DNA of 64,000 nt from Coriaria nepalensis (lineage: Eukaryota; Streptophyta; Magnoliopsida; Cucurbitales; Coriariaceae): assembly GCA_027186245.1 (NCBI GenBank), contig CP114498.1, positions 5,463,501 to 5,527,500 of the forward strand, read 5' to 3'. Positions 33,640-52,056 of this stretch are shown here, piece by piece; position 1 is the first letter of the stretch, and each line of letters begins with the position of its first letter. The notes beneath the pieces are model-generated. The model was not told the DNA's origin. It ran no database searches and saw only the letters and a list, made by a program, of their open reading frames with translations. A program made the translations under genes and the position numbers.

Positions 33640-35740
33640 AAGGGGTAAAATGGTAAATTCATAAATTAGATCATTTATTAAAAAACATATTAAACAAACA
33701 CCTAGCAACTAGTGGTGAATGCCCAAGTAAATAGATGTGTTTTCAAATGTTAAGTTAGCATGAAAACATGATTGATAATAATATAACACCTATTAAATTC
33801 CACTCAATGCATTATCAATGACGTCCCATAGTTCAATACCAATCCCTACCTTTCCTTTGCTTAATTTTACTTCCACTCATCTGCAAGTCTTGGACAAGGA
33901 TAAAGAGAACCCTAGCTTGAGTGCAAGAAAATTAAAAGGAATGATCTCTTAATATTTAATTAGTCTTTTATATAGGCTGATGCTGGACTAGAAAATTGTA
34001 CAGACTTGAGTCGTGATAGTGTAGCATAATTATGAGAATAGTCCAGTTGCAATAAAATTATAATCAAAATTTATCTAGAAATTAGACCTATAGCGTTTTC
34101 CATAAAAACTAAGAACACTCAAATCTGAGCTGAAATGATTGAGATTAAAATTCTCAAAGTAGGGTGAGCAATTTGAAAAATGATGGAATTTAACAGTGTG
34201 TAGTAGGTTCTTTGTGGAATTTTAGATATGATAACTTTGAGGGAAAATTTTGAGATTTTATAGACATAAACTAAAGTTATGTGGCTATAAGTACATATAA
34301 GGCTCATAATTCGAGCATTAAAGTAAATACTTATGCAACTTCTAATATGTTACTAAACTCCACAGGAGCTTAAGATCCAGAAGCCATGACAAGAAGTTAG
34401 AAAAGCTATAACTTTCACGATACTAATTCAAATTAAGTGAGCCATGTCAATTATGAAAGCTTAGGATGTTAGATGTCTAAAGAAACATGTATGGGAATTG
34501 TTAGGTACCTATATAATAAGGTATAGGCAAAAACACAATGTTGGTTGAAGCAAGATGCATGGTTGAACGATTTTAGAGAAATTCAATTTGAAATTTTAAC
34601 TGCAATTATAAGAGTTGGTACCATAAAAATACCAAAGCAATAGTGATTTTAAATGTGAGAAACGATTTCTTGAACACAACTATAGATGCATGAAGTTTAA
34701 TAACAAAAGAACTAAAAGTATACTGTCAAGAAAGTAAAAGTATAAGGGGAGCAAATGATTTAATTTTGGGCTTCCCTTTTACGGGAGACACCAAATAAAT
34801 AGTCCAAATAGTGTACAAAATTTCAAACTAATCAGACATATGGTCTATGAGATACAAATATCAAAACGTAGGCTAAGAGTTTGGAAAACATGACAACTCC
34901 AAATTTTGCCTTCAAATAGGGAAGGGCATAAATTGAGAAGTATGAGTAATGAATTGAAGTTGTAACTTGTATAGGAATAATGAGTAAAAAATAACATAAA
35001 GCAAGATTTCAAAGTAGAGTTCCCGGACAGTGTTAAATAGAGTAAATTAGAAAGATTAATCCATAATAAGGGTAACCCTTACTAAGTCAAGTTTACATGG
35101 ATGCTCGATCATGTAAACCTAGATCCAATCAACCTTAATGTATGTGACAAAATAGCTTCTATACTACGCTGATAGGTGTGACCCACTATGGTTTGTGAGT
35201 TTTATTTATTTAAGGTAAAAAGTTTATTTAATAATCTTGCATGATTAATTAAATCTAAACCACCAGACCCATACTAACCTCTAGCAAGGCATATGGGCCC
35301 CCCCAGTGTTTTGAGAAGTTTAAGGAAGTTCATAAGAACCTCTTATTACTATTATCATACCAGATTGATCTTTCTATCTTTACCAAAGTCCCATTTAGTC
35401 TGATGGCATTGTTTAACTGCTAAACCTTGCTATAATTAACCTTATAAATCAGGTGACTCCTCATGCAACTTAGATAATGAGTTTATGGAAACTTCATTTC
35501 CAACTATTCTACTTTGTAAAGATTCCTTATTGCATAAACTATATCACTAATAGGATTTGTCATTTAATAATGAGGTGATGGATCCCATCTTATCACTCTA
35601 TAAAGTGCACATATAAGAACACATGCTCAATAGTTCACCTTTTAGTGACTTATTGCTAAGGTCACATTGAATGATATCAAAGCATGATATCTCATACGTC
35701 AATAGGGTAATCGCAGGTTTGAGAATCACAAGTACAATAA
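33640..35740. other. Intergenic stretch, no gene seen
   Basis: AT-rich DNA with no frame of recognisable similarity. The C-terminal integrase sequence expected left of 35745 for the minus-strand gypsy remnant cannot be read, so that element ends at or near its left border. Confidence 0.4.
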
Positions 35741-35744
35741 TTAG

Positions 35745-36288
35745 GTTTGGGAAGTCCAATGACAAAATCCATAGTTATTTGTTCCCACTTCCATTTTAGA
35801 ATCTCCATTATTTGTAATTCTCTAGTTGGACATTGGTGTTTAGCCTTGATTCAGTGGCATGTCAAACTTTTTCCCACATATTGAGCAACATCCTTCTTCA
35901 TTCGAGTCCACCAGAAATGCTCTTTCAAATCCTTATACATCTTAGTTGCTCCTTCTCCTGGTATGTTGAATATCACTCACTTCCTTTGATAATCTATTGT
36001 GACGCTATATTTTGAGAGCCAGTTCATTCCTAATATAATGTCGAAATCTTGCATATCTAATATTACAAGATTCGTAAATAATTCTGCATTGCCTGTCTTT
36101 ATTGATATGGCTTGCAACCAATAACTCAACATTAATACGTCTTCTGAGGATAGTGTTGTACTAAACACCTCAGCTAGTTGGTATATGGGATGCTTAATTT
36201 TACTAGTAAATTTTGGTGCAATAAAGGAATACGTTACTCCAAAATCTATTAAAACAAAAGCAGAATTCCATAAATAAGAATCTGACAT
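35745..36288 (-). pseudogene. Gypsy protease joined to integrase by an internal deletion
   Basis: The frame from 36288 reads VLIDFGVTYSFI (the protease LIDSGATHSFI motif with the active-site Ser changed to Phe) and ends with ILGMNWLSKY and DYQRK at about 35977. After a stop it continues in phase with GATKMYKDLKEHFWWTRMKKDVAQYV, the integrase zinc domain, then LKWKWEQITMDFVIGLPK, the start of the integrase core (a few residues of each are quoted). Roughly 1.5 kb of RT and RNase H normally in between are absent. Confidence 0.75.
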
Positions 36289-36369
36289 GTTATGACAGTA
36301 GACATACTCACTGCTTTCTCATTCCGGGAGAGGGTAAACACTCTAGCGTTAGATATTTCCTGCTGCCCT

Positions 36370-37370
36370 TCGATCTTCTTTGGGTTATTGCAAAACTTGG
36401 CAACATGTCCCTATTGTCCACAGTTATAGTATTCCTTAGTTCCAACTTTACATTCTCCAATATGACCTTTTCCACACTTACTACGTTGGCTAAAAGGTTT
36501 TCCCCATGCCTGCGAACCTTGAAACATACTCTTCTTATTTTGTCTTCGAGTTAGATTTTGTAACTCATTCAACTCTTGTTGACTTAGGTCATTGGTCGGA
36601 CAAGTATGACATCCAATAGATGATACACTAGCAGTACATCCTTTTGTCATGTCTATACTTGGGCGGAGGGTGTTTGATTTCCTAGAAATGTAAAGTATGA
36701 AAACTGCTTTTTTTTTTAATACTGAGACAAGTGTGGCTAGAAAACATACTTCGTATTTGTCTATATTCATTTGATCAATATTTACATTACAAAAAATTGA
36801 TCATTTATTACTTAAGGTTAACTAGGAAATATACATATCAAAATATCACATCAAAATTACCCTATTACAAGGGATCATAGTCTATACTAGTCGGACTTCA
36901 AAAAAAATATTGTCTGAGGCTACTAGTTAGGCATAATTCTACGAGTCAGCTACTTTTCGTGTGTATATTATTATTATATTCTGATCTTCTTCTGGTACTT
37001 CTTCTAGTTTTCCAGGATTATGGGGTGCGAAGCGGGCTAGTATCCTTACCTGAAACTCAGCCTAGGCAACATCTCTAGCATCCAAAGTAGTCTCATGCCC
37101 CCAAGGTTTGGCATCACCCCTTAATTGGCATAATAGCCAATTTAGTCCATATTACATCTTTCACATCTTCCCCTATGCATATATCCTCAATTTCATATAT
37201 CCAATGGTGTAGATATTCCCATCCTTCAAATCTTTCGAAGGTTGGTGGGGCGGCCATGTGGAAAGCTGCTACCACTTCCATTCTGCATTGACTTCTTGTA
37301 AGTTCTTGGTACATTCCAACGTAGATAGCAACTAGGGTATTCATATATTCTACCATAGTCTAAAACAACA
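36370..37370 (-). pseudogene. gag of the minus-strand chromovirus
   Basis: The frame 37356-37114 contains PPTFERFEGWEYLHHWIYEIEDI, equivalent to the gypsy gag start (PPTF-G---P--A--W---ME). The frame 36770-36411 leads into a zinc knuckle near 36424-36374 read as YYNCGQ, a stop, then GHVAKFC. The stop falls inside the CCHC knuckle. Frames are separated by shifts. The gag start lies about 160 bp from the LTR and primer site. Confidence 0.65.
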
Positions 37371-37510
37371 CATATTGGATATTAAATATTTCATATATAT
37401 ACATTAAATATGGAATATTAAGATATAGTTAATCATAACCTATACTTACAGCAAATTAAGAAATCACCTCCCTCACTTGTACATATGGGTTTGCCTACAA
37501 AACCGTTAAA

Positions 37511-37526
37511 GGCTTTGGTACCAAAC
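37511..37526 (-). other. Primer-binding site of the minus-strand chromovirus
   Basis: Minus-strand GTTTGGTACCAAAGCC abuts the LTR end GGGCGCTACA. The TGGTA core matches an initiator-Met type primer site, and the spacing equals that of the Tekay-type element. Confidence 0.55.
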
Positions 37527-37602
37527 TGTAGCGCCCGCCCTACTAGCTATTTAGTTTATTAAATACTTTGGAGGAAACATGAATAGCTGATAGGGGCATT
37601 AT

Positions 37603-37655
37603 ATTCTAACTTAACCTTTAAAAGCCGTTACATTCTAACTTAACCTTTAAAAGCT
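37603..37655. repeat. 29-bp tandem duplication
   Basis: ATTCTAACTTAACCTTTAAA occurs at 37603 and 37632, with identical continuation for a few bases. It is a short local duplication inside the LTR. Confidence 0.8.
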
Positions 37656-38873
37656 CTCTGACAGAAATAGCGTAATAATTTGAGCTTTTTGAATCCTTAC
37701 CATAGGGAATAAATGCCAAAACTTTTAAACAAGAACTACCCCTTTTTTTTCCTTCCCATATGTACAATTTCACGAGACTAATCTTCTTCATTTTCCCGAT
37801 CCTTAGTCTACGGCTTTACCTTTGTAATTTCCTACAACAAAAGGTAAACTTTAGTATGCTAGACACTATGTAAGTATAAAGTCCTACTCATATGTATTAA
37901 TCCCTTATGACAATTTTAAATTAATACCTTTGTGACTTATATCTAGCATGCATGATTTCATATCCTTCTTTATGCCTTGGCTGTGAGGATGTTGCCTCAG
38001 GCATTTTAACTAATATCTAATCAGTAGTAAGCTATGACCTTTTCTTTAGAATTATATTGGGTCTTTTATGATCGACAATCGATCCTTCTTATGACCCGTC
38101 ACCGCCTCTCTTTAATGTTATCCATATGCATGATTATGACCCTTATTTAGCATGACATTACTCATTTTATATCAGAAGTATAAACATATGCATTTAATCA
38201 TAGCATCTCAAATCTTATACTATCATGCTATATTACGCTCATACTAGCCACAATCTCATTTTTAGCATGGTAATAAAGTCATTCCATTTCTAATTAACAT
38301 GCTATATAATAATCATAATCATAACCTCAACATTAACCTTAGCATGATAAATATTATCTTCACTTCATCATGCTTATTAATAATTATTCTATCCTCAAAT
38401 TAATATAATAATCATTCAAATAATTTTAGCATCACAACAATAAACAAACAAACAATATCTTTGTGTTGTAGTAAGACTATACTTATTGATCTTTTACTGA
38501 GGCTCAGTAAGTTGGTGACCCCAATTTTTTATTTTTCCTTCCTTTTTCCCTCTTCTTTTCCTCTTTTTCCTTTCCCTCTTTTTCTTTCTCTCTTTTCTTT
38601 TCCTCTCTTCCTTCTTTTATTTTCCTCTCTTGCTTCCTTTCTCTCCCTCTCTCCTCTTCCTTTCCATTTTTTCTTGTTGATTTTAACTAATGAATGTGGC
38701 TTTTATAATGAAAAAAGTGTGAGATTAGTGATGCCATTTAGTGTATAATTATGACAAGTGTATGCCATATGTCTTGATGACTACTCTTTAGTGATGACTA
38801 ATCCAAATAAATGATGAGTAAGCTACTGTGTCTAGCTATCTTAATGTGCATGGCGTACACATTATCTCCCTTG

Positions 38874-39170
38874 CATATTGAAGACGTCGACCCGTCGAGC
38901 ACGTCGAGCCATAAAGTACTTTACATATTGGAGGTGTCAACCCCGTAGAGCCATTTTCATATTGAAGGCGTTGACCCCGTCAACCCATTCGCATGTTGAA
39001 GGCATCGTCCCTGTCGATCTATTTGCATATAAAAGGAAGGCATCGACCGTTAGACCCATTTGCATATGGAAGGCGTTGACCCCGTCGACCCCGTCGACTC
39101 ATTCTTATATTAAAGGCATCGACCCATTTGCATATTAAACGGGTCGACCATGTCGATCCCGTTGATCCAT
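38874..39170. repeat. Array of about eight 30-36-bp repeats rich in GTCGACC
   Basis: Units follow the pattern CATATTGAAGGCGTCGACCC then CGTCGACCCATTTG. Eight variants can be counted, starting at about 38874, 38928, 38966, 38993, 39026, 39062, 39109 and 39129. The array is GC-richer than its surroundings. An 86-codon open frame through it is a product of the repeat. The array lies in the U3 of a gypsy LTR. Confidence 0.85.
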
Positions 39171-39283
39171 TCCTATTAACTTTTGAAATTATTTAAAAAG
39201 CCCCTTTAATAACTACTAAAAAGATCTCATTTAAATTTATTTTCCCATTACTATGTCTAATTTAAAAATATTGCGAGATTACA

Positions 39284-39915
39284 AATCAGCCCCACTAGCC
39301 GATTTTCACTAATTCAGTAAGGGAAATGCCTTGCAAACAAAGTAAGTTTGAATTAGTCAATATTTGAAGCTTGTTGTCCAAGTATATTTACCAGACAAGT
39401 AAACTTTGCGAACAAGTAATTGTGATACTTGCTAATTAAGCAACCCGGAGCCCAAGTTTGCATATAAATAGAGACCTTGTGTGAAGGGAAAAAACACCAC
39501 TTAACAACACAAAAATGCATTCTTCTCAAATATTAAATTTTGAACCAATGCCTTATTTCGGTCTTCAATGGATTTATCTTGCTTTTTCATTGAAGCCTTT
39601 ACATTCCAGGTCTTACATTTGTGAGTTTCTTTAGTTTAAGAAATATTTATTTTCGCTCTTAGGCTATTGGCTAATATAATTAGTCTTGAACATTTGTTCA
39701 CCGTTCAATTCATGTTTATCATTTTTGAAGCTAATAATTACATTCATTAGTTTCTTTGCTAAGTAGATTTTGTATCCAAAAATTTTAGAACCCTTGTAGC
39801 TTTTTGTCCCTCTTCAATCGCCTTATTATTAGTCAATTAAATTATGTCATTTACAAGGTTTATTTAGATTAGTTCATTTGAAGTATTCTTATATTTGTGG
39901 CACGCCCGCACCTCA
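39284..39915 (+). repeat. Probable Tat-type LTR fragment, plus orientation (copy D)
   Basis: Ends with GGCACGCCCGCACCTCA, the inverse of the TGCGGGCGTG box at the start of the minus-strand LTR copies. It has CATATAAATA at 39461-39470. The roughly 40 bp after it resemble the sequence next to copy A, in inverted orientation. Its left part is cut off at 39283 by the chromovirus LTR, so that element probably inserted into it. Confidence 0.45.
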
Positions 39916-40289
39916 CCATACTTTTCAACGTATCAATTCGATGATCCCGAGACTAGAACTGTATGATTATTTTTCATAGTCAATCGGGCCTTTGAACAAC
40001 ATGAAGATGGACTAGTAAGATAGTAGAAGAATTCTTGTTGGACAACCTGACTCGGTCAAAACTAATGGATGGAATTGGACAATCAACCACGTGCAAGCAG
40101 CCAACTGCTCTATAAGAACATCATTTGAAAGAACCTACCGCTAACGTAAGCACATCACAATTCCTCATCAAGGTGTCATCGGAAAAACCCATCATTGGGA
40201 ATAATCCTGCCAATTGCACTTGAAGACAAACGTGATCACTCTAACTGACTTCGAGCTTAGATGGCTGGTTTGCCTATACATGATCAATC

Positions 40290-41400
40290 AGCCACTCGAA
40301 GAGGATGTAAAAAACTATTATTCTAAACGGTAACCTCAATTTAAAAGTAGTTGATACAGTCGGAGGTTTTCATATAGAATTACATAAGGAAGTTCTATAA
40401 GCTGCAAGGATCCATTTATGGAGTGAAATAAGCATCTCGGAATTAGGACATCTATTTGGATGAAACGGTCAAATCGTTTGATTCATTAAAAACAAAGATG
40501 ATCCTTGTGTGTACACGAAGGTTAGTGGGAGTACAAAATATTAAATTCCTTACACATATGAAATACTACTCATTAGAGAATAATGATGCAATCTATTAAA
40601 CTGTAATCATCAAAATACCCTTCCATAAATATTTAGATAAAGAATCTTTTATTGAGATCTATAGAGATATATTCAAAAGATTACTTGGCTTGACAAAATC
40701 CATATACATAGGTAAATGTGATAAAGATGTTTAGCATTAAGGATTCTAAGAGATGATTTTTTTCCAATGAATCAAGGAATCCGCCTCTCTTAAGAGATGT
40801 CAACAAAGACATAAAAGGAGAGGTACATCATGAATATGTTATACTATGTATGTGACCAGGTTGATAAGCATTGAGATGCTTTTAAGAATGTCTTTAATTG
40901 ATTTAGAAGGATGGAGAATATATTCTTAATTTTATGGAGCGTCCAAATTGAAAATTATGATTTCACATACTCTAATTTTTAATTAGGTATCGATGATAGT
41001 AAATTAATTTTGCTTTTGGTTTGTTTATCTATCTTAGAGGAAGGGTAAAATTAGAAAAGTTTCAAATCAGGAAACGACCGTGAAATCATACACTAAGGCT
41101 GAATATATTGCAGCCTTAGATATAGTAAAAGAAGTGTTTTGGATGAAAAGTTTATAACTGAACTTGATGTGGTTCGAAGCATTAATAATCTAGTAGTACT
41201 TAACTATGATAATTGTGATGCGATAGTATAAGCAAGAAGACCCCAGGTCCCATCAAGGCCCAAACACATGTTACTACATTTTTCACTTAGTCTGATAGTG
41301 CCTCGGAATGTGAACATGAATATAGAGAAAGTCGATATAAATAATAGCATAGCTTGAACTTGAGTGAGTTTCACTCATTGTTTAAATTCATCTAAATCTA
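40290..41400 (+). pseudogene. Copia reverse transcriptase / RNase H remnant (copy 2)
   Basis: Plus-strand pieces include TIILNGNL near 40330 (the FLNG-L motif), YKLQGSIYGVK near 40400, IYRDIFKRLLGLTKSIYIG near 40660-40715 and RNase H words YTKAEYIAALDIVKEVFWMKSL near 41085-41150, followed by a decayed acid-rich CD-N segment. Stops and shifts break every part. The segment 40340-40600 is homologous to 9230-9464, so the two are copies of one copia family. The far end (from about 41400) runs into repeat sequence without an LTR being recognised. Confidence 0.65.
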
Positions 41401-41452
41401 GATGATTTGTTAGTTCTTAAGATATCTAGATGATTTGTTAGTTCTTAAGATA
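41397..41452. repeat. 28-bp tandem duplication
   Basis: TCTAGATGATTTGTTAGTTC starts at 41397 and again at 41425, with both copies continuing through CTTAAGATAT. It is a perfect short tandem duplication. Confidence 0.85.
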
Positions 41453-42160
41453 TTTTAGTTGTTTTTTTGTTTGTTTTCATGACTTTGTTGTAGGATGAGC
41501 AATGTGATGTTAAATGAGTAGTAATTGGAACAATTGAAGGTTGATTAGAAGAAAAAGTAGCAACCCAACACGTTAGAGTGGCACCTAGGCAGCAAGAGTG
41601 GCATATAGGTGCTACGTCGCTAGCAGATTTCAGGAAAATTCTCAAACTTACCAAAACCGACTTCTTTTAACCTAGAGTGAGGATTGGCTTTAAATAGGTC
41701 ATTTAGGGACATTTTTTAGAGACATTTTGATGACGTTTTGAAGGGAGAAGAGAGAAGAGCTTTGAAAAGAAGAATAAGAATCAATTGCAAATCAGTTTTT
41801 CTTCTTTTTCCTCTATTCTTGACAATGTTCATGATTATGTTTATGTGATTACTCTCTTTTATTATGAACTAAATTATTTCTTACTAGGGGATTGATGTAG
41901 ATTGACTTGGATACTATGTTTTTTAGTTGTTAGTTTATTCTCATGAGGTTTTTCCATGATTTATTTGTATTACTCTTGTCTTAATGCTTCTTAATTACTT
42001 GCCCACTAATTGATTGATTTGGTATCTATAATTTGGGAATCAAGAGAGAGAGTTTTAGAATTGAACATATGCAATATATCCTCTTTAAATGAAGGATAGA
42101 AGTTCTCATAACCATTAATATCGGGTTAGGCATGTAAGTAATTAGTAGATACTTAATCAC
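41453..42160. other. Non-coding stretch, probable retroelement leader or LTR
   Basis: No protein similarity. The composition (for example AACTAAATTATTTCTTACTA and GGGGATTGATG near 41865-41895) looks like the non-coding part of an LTR element, but no ends or second copy were identified. Confidence 0.3.
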
Positions 42161-43500
42161 TAAATGTGCTCAATAGATAAATCTCAATGGTAATAATATT
42201 GACTGTTAATGAAATTTATACAATAACTAGTGTACTTGTGATTCTCAGACCTAACATCACCACAGTACTACGTATGAGATGTCAGGATTTAATATTACTC
42301 AAACTAACCCTAAGAAAGGGTTACTACAGGTAAACAATTGGGCATGTGGTCTTGTACAAGAAGTTTGTAGGGTGCTAAGATGTAATCCATCACCTCTATA
42401 TTAGAGGAACAATCCTATGAGTAATGTACCTTTATGCAACAAAGAAATCTTTGCAAAGTAGTATGGTATGAAAAGAGTTTATATAAATTTATTCTCTAAT
42501 TGCTTAAAGACTCACATGATTCATACGATCAATCTACTAGGTTTAATAGTTAAATCATGCCCTAGGACTAATCAATGATTTGACATAGATGAAAGGATCA
42601 ATCTAGTTTGATAATAGTTATCATATGTTCTTTTGGATGTTCCAAAAACTTCTCATCACACGGATGGCCTATACACTTTGTTAGAGGCCAACGTAGTATG
42701 GTGGTTTAAGTTAATTTGATTATGAATATGATCAAATTAATTGTTTAACTTAAAGGGTGTTTAAGGGTAAACCAATACAATCTATAAAATTAGATAAAAC
42801 TCATAAGGTATTGTGGGGCTCACCTACCGGCATGATGTAAAACCTAATCGGTCATAGGTCACACACATAAGGACAAAATATTTTGGTTGAAATCACACTT
42901 GGAGGTTTTTACATGTTCTTAGAGAACTTGATTTAAAGAGTTAAATCATTAATTTGTTTTAAAATGTATTCATACCACACTACTAGCATAACTAAAGTGT
43001 GATATTAATCTAATTAGAAATTAAATAATCAATTAAAAAATATTTTATTGGCTAATTAAATTTATTAAATATTGATTTAATTAATTTAAAGTCAAAAATG
43101 AATATTTTTAAGGTAAAAGAGAAAAGTTCAGTTGTCCATTAAAGAGTTAATAGGCTAAACCAGACTATTGAGAAATGTACAAATTATTTTCCAATTTTAC
43201 CGGATAAAATTAGACAAATAATTTGGAATATGATAGACATAAAATGAGTCGGTGAAAAATCATAATTATATTAGACATAATGGACCCAAATTTATTTCTC
43301 GTGCATTCATTAAATGAACCGAATTTTGGACGCATACAAAATAAGCCCAAGACTCATTTCCCTAAGAAAGAGTTTTTCACTCTTCCTCAAATAACTTAGC
43401 CGCCCATCCCATGAAGAAGAGAGAGAAAATGTTTCTTCACTCCTTCCTCTCCAGGTAATTTCTCTCACTCATGAGTTGGGATTGAGAATCTGAAATTAAA
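42160..43500. repeat. Dispersed repeat, copy 1 (related to 43.8-44.6 and 62-64 kb)
   Basis: Shares ordered words with the repeats at 62-64 kb: a TTCTCAGACCTAACATCACC-like stretch near 42240, CAAAGTAGTATGG near 42458, and GGTTTAATAGTTAAATCATG at 42540. At 42830 it also has CGGCATGATGTAAAACCTAAT, shared with 44200. No protein is encoded. It probably represents LTR or untranslated sequence of a retroelement family that I could not name. Confidence 0.5.
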
Positions 43501-43799
43501 CTGAAAAATCATTGTTCGTGTGGATTATGATTAGAGGTCAAGCACTTTAACGACTTTTGGAATCGAATAACCATTAGTAGTGGCGAAGGAGTGGCGGTGC
43601 GGTGGGGACGAGAGAGGGGTGGCAATACCCGTTGGTTTTGTAGCTTTAGAGTTGGTAGAAACTCTCTCCTCTATCCTATCCTACTTCTCTAGTTGTTTTC
43701 TTGAGCTAGAGTTACCAAAAGTTTTTGTTGAAGAACTTTTCCTCAAAGCATAACTCACGATCCTTAGCTTGTCAGAATGTAAAATTAGGAAATGCAAAA

Positions 43800-44650
43800 T
43801 CTTGAATACGCTTCCTCTCAGGTTTGAGAATATTCAGACTTATAGAAAGAAAATTTAGTAATTACATTGTCTATGTTCATTGAAGATGTAATATGTTCAT
43901 ATGATTTGTCTTGTAGAGTTTTACAGTCAAACTAAATCCTAGGACGAATCTAATATTAGCGAAATGGAAGAATTATTTATTATACGTTGACTTGTCATAA
44001 CAACTTTTGAAATATGCTTGTATTTTTCATCTCCCGGGTAACCTTGACATTTTGCTATAAATCAATCTTAATCTAGAGATTTTAGTTAATTAATCATGAA
44101 ATTATTAAATTAATTATTTAGCTTAAAGTGAGTTTTATAATTAGACGAATCTAATTTGTGATTAGATAATATCATAACTTATTATGAGATATTCCTACCG
44201 ACATGATGTAGAACCTAATTAGTCACATTCACTAAGGTTCCAAAGTAACTTAGTTTAGTTTTCTGGAGGATAAGAAAATGGGGCATTTTCATTTTAAAGG
44301 TAAGATGGTCATTTTGTTGAGAGGGGCAAAATAATAAATTATTAATTTTTTAAATCTAATGTCTTGCAACTCTGTTATTCCAACTAAGCAATAACATGAT
44401 TTAATTCTAAATTAATAATTCATAAGACTTTTAATTAATTATTGAAATATCTAGAGGTTCATGGTACTAGGAAAGTCAAATAAGAAGTCGGGATACCAGG
44501 AATTCATAAGCATGATTTGATTAAGTGTTAATTAAGTGAAGTGGGGCTTGAAATCCCTCACTCTATAGCCAGCGCACAAAGGGTGGGTCCCCACCTGTTG
44601 CTTGGTTAAAACTCAGTTGAAGCATAACCCATTTTAACAACTAAGTGGGT
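43800..44650. repeat. Dispersed repeat, copy 2
   Basis: Matches copy 1 in order: ATGTTCATATGATTTGTCTT near 43890, CATCTCCCGGGTAACCTTGACA near 44030 (trimmed words), TTAATTAATCATGAAATTA near 44090 and CGACATGATGTAGAACCTAAT near 44200. The same word order is found at 63770-64000. It is non-coding. Confidence 0.5.
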
Positions 44651-44767
44651 CAAACTTTGAGTTATTTACCAAAAGCCATATAACACTAATAATTAGCACT
44701 ATTAAAAAGGTAACATAAGAGCTAGTTGTAAATCAAAGTTAGAAGTCCAAACTCGGCGGAAATCAAA

Positions 44768-44845
44768 GTTAGCACTATATTGCTCATTGAGTAATAATAT
44801 AGCATAGTTAGCACTATATTGGTCATTGACTAATAATATAGCATG
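44768..44845. repeat. 39-bp tandem duplication
   Basis: GTTAGCACTATATTG begins at 44768 and 44807. The two 39-bp copies differ at about three positions. Confidence 0.85.
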
Positions 44846-45099
44846 GTACTCAATCATGTAATTATGGCTACCAAGTCAATCAAGTGGTAAGATATGGGAC
44901 CATGTCGATGGACCTAGTATCCCTATTCTTTGATTGTCTTGGGATTTCCGGATTTATTGTTCGTGACTGTTTTTGGGCCGTTCACAATATGAAAAAATTT
45001 AGACAAATCAAATCACGCATCTAAGAGCTAGAAACCATAATATGTTCCAAAAATTTTGCAAATCTAATTTGGAGGTTTTGAGATGTAGAAATCTTTGAT

Positions 45100-45165
45100 G
45101 AGATAGAAATTGAAATTGAAATTGAAATCGAAATCAAAATCAAAATCGAAAGAAATTGAAAATGA
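45100..45165. repeat. GAAATT-type hexanucleotide repeat
   Basis: A run of GAAATT and GAAATC/AAAATC units. It lies about 0.8 kb downstream of the ABCC5 stop codon. Confidence 0.8.
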
Positions 45166-45945
45166 GATAGAACGTACCTCAATGTTCAAAGAACCAAGAA
45201 ATAGTTGAAGACCTTCTACTTAGAGCTCTCAATAACAGATGAAGAGATTAATGGTAAGAAAGATATTAAATTAGGAATTTCATCATTTTTTGTTATTTTC
45301 TTATTAAACAAAATAGAAAATGGAGATATTTTGCCAATCTTTTTAAAATTAGGCTATTCGTTAAAATCACACTTTCTTGGACTCAACCGTCCCAAGGGTT
45401 TACTATGCATATTTCTTTTAATGAAACTAACACTTCTTTTGAAAAATAAATATATATAAAAAAATAAATAAATATTGATGTTGAAAGAACTCTTGGAACA
45501 AAATTGTATTCTCAAAACTAGGGAACAAATTTGGCCAAGAAAAAAAAAATGGAACAAACACTGAGAAGCGATCTAAAACACTTGCAACATTATTGCACAT
45601 CTAGAAACATCCATTGCCTATCTATCTCTGCCATGTTTATCGACTCGTATCATCCTCTTACCTATTAATGTATTCCCGTCATCAATGAATTCCTCCATCC
45701 TGCTCCAAGGGGATAAGTTAAAATTACCAGCAATCGCGTGGAACGACCAACTTAATAGTTTCCTCGGTCTTTTTCATCCCCCGAGTGCAACAAAAGCCTA
45801 GATTTTAGGAAATGCTGCACAGTGCACATTGGCCAGCACATTTCAAGATAGCAAATCCTCTCCAGTCTCCCCTTGCTGCACTTGAATTGATGAAGGTCCT
45901 CTCATTCTCTCATGCCAAGCTCAGAAGCCAAGCAGTTTTCGGTTT
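45166..45945. other. Downstream region of the ABCC5 gene
   Basis: No gene. This should contain the 3' untranslated region and polyadenylation site of the minus-strand transporter gene. Minus-strand AATAAA-like words are present near 45430-45475 but are in AT-rich DNA and cannot be assigned. Confidence 0.35.

Positions 45946-52056
<6,111 letters not shown>

Larger units (their letters stand above)
35745..39283 (-). mobile_element. Internally deleted chromovirus-type gypsy element
   Basis: Minus-strand element with 5' LTR (37527-39283), primer site, gag, protease and the first half of integrase. RT and RNase H are missing between protease and integrase, and the 3' LTR is not seen. The LTR shares its start, GA-rich tract and end with the LTR of the Tekay-type element at 14.0-22.1 kb, so both belong to the same broader family. 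Confidence 0.7.
37527..39283 (-). repeat. 5' LTR of the minus-strand chromovirus
   Basis: The plus-strand ends are TGTAGCGCCC and GAGATTACA. The right 110 bp (about 39180-39283) align with the inverted start of the Tekay-type LTR. The pyrimidine-rich tract 38520-38660 is the inverted GA tract of that LTR, and a minus-strand TATAAAA box lies near 38700. About 1.76 kb. The 34-bp repeats at 38874-39170 sit in the U3 upstream of the box. Confidence 0.65.

Noticed and set aside
38878..39138. Plus-strand 86-codon frame with repeated Ala-Arg-Arg and Thr-Pro-Ser words
   Set aside because: It is generated by the 34-bp repeat array in an LTR; the periodic protein follows from the DNA repeat.
38874..39170. 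CRISPR-like array
   Set aside because: Units are imperfect, adjacent without unique spacers of constant length, and lie in a plant LTR.
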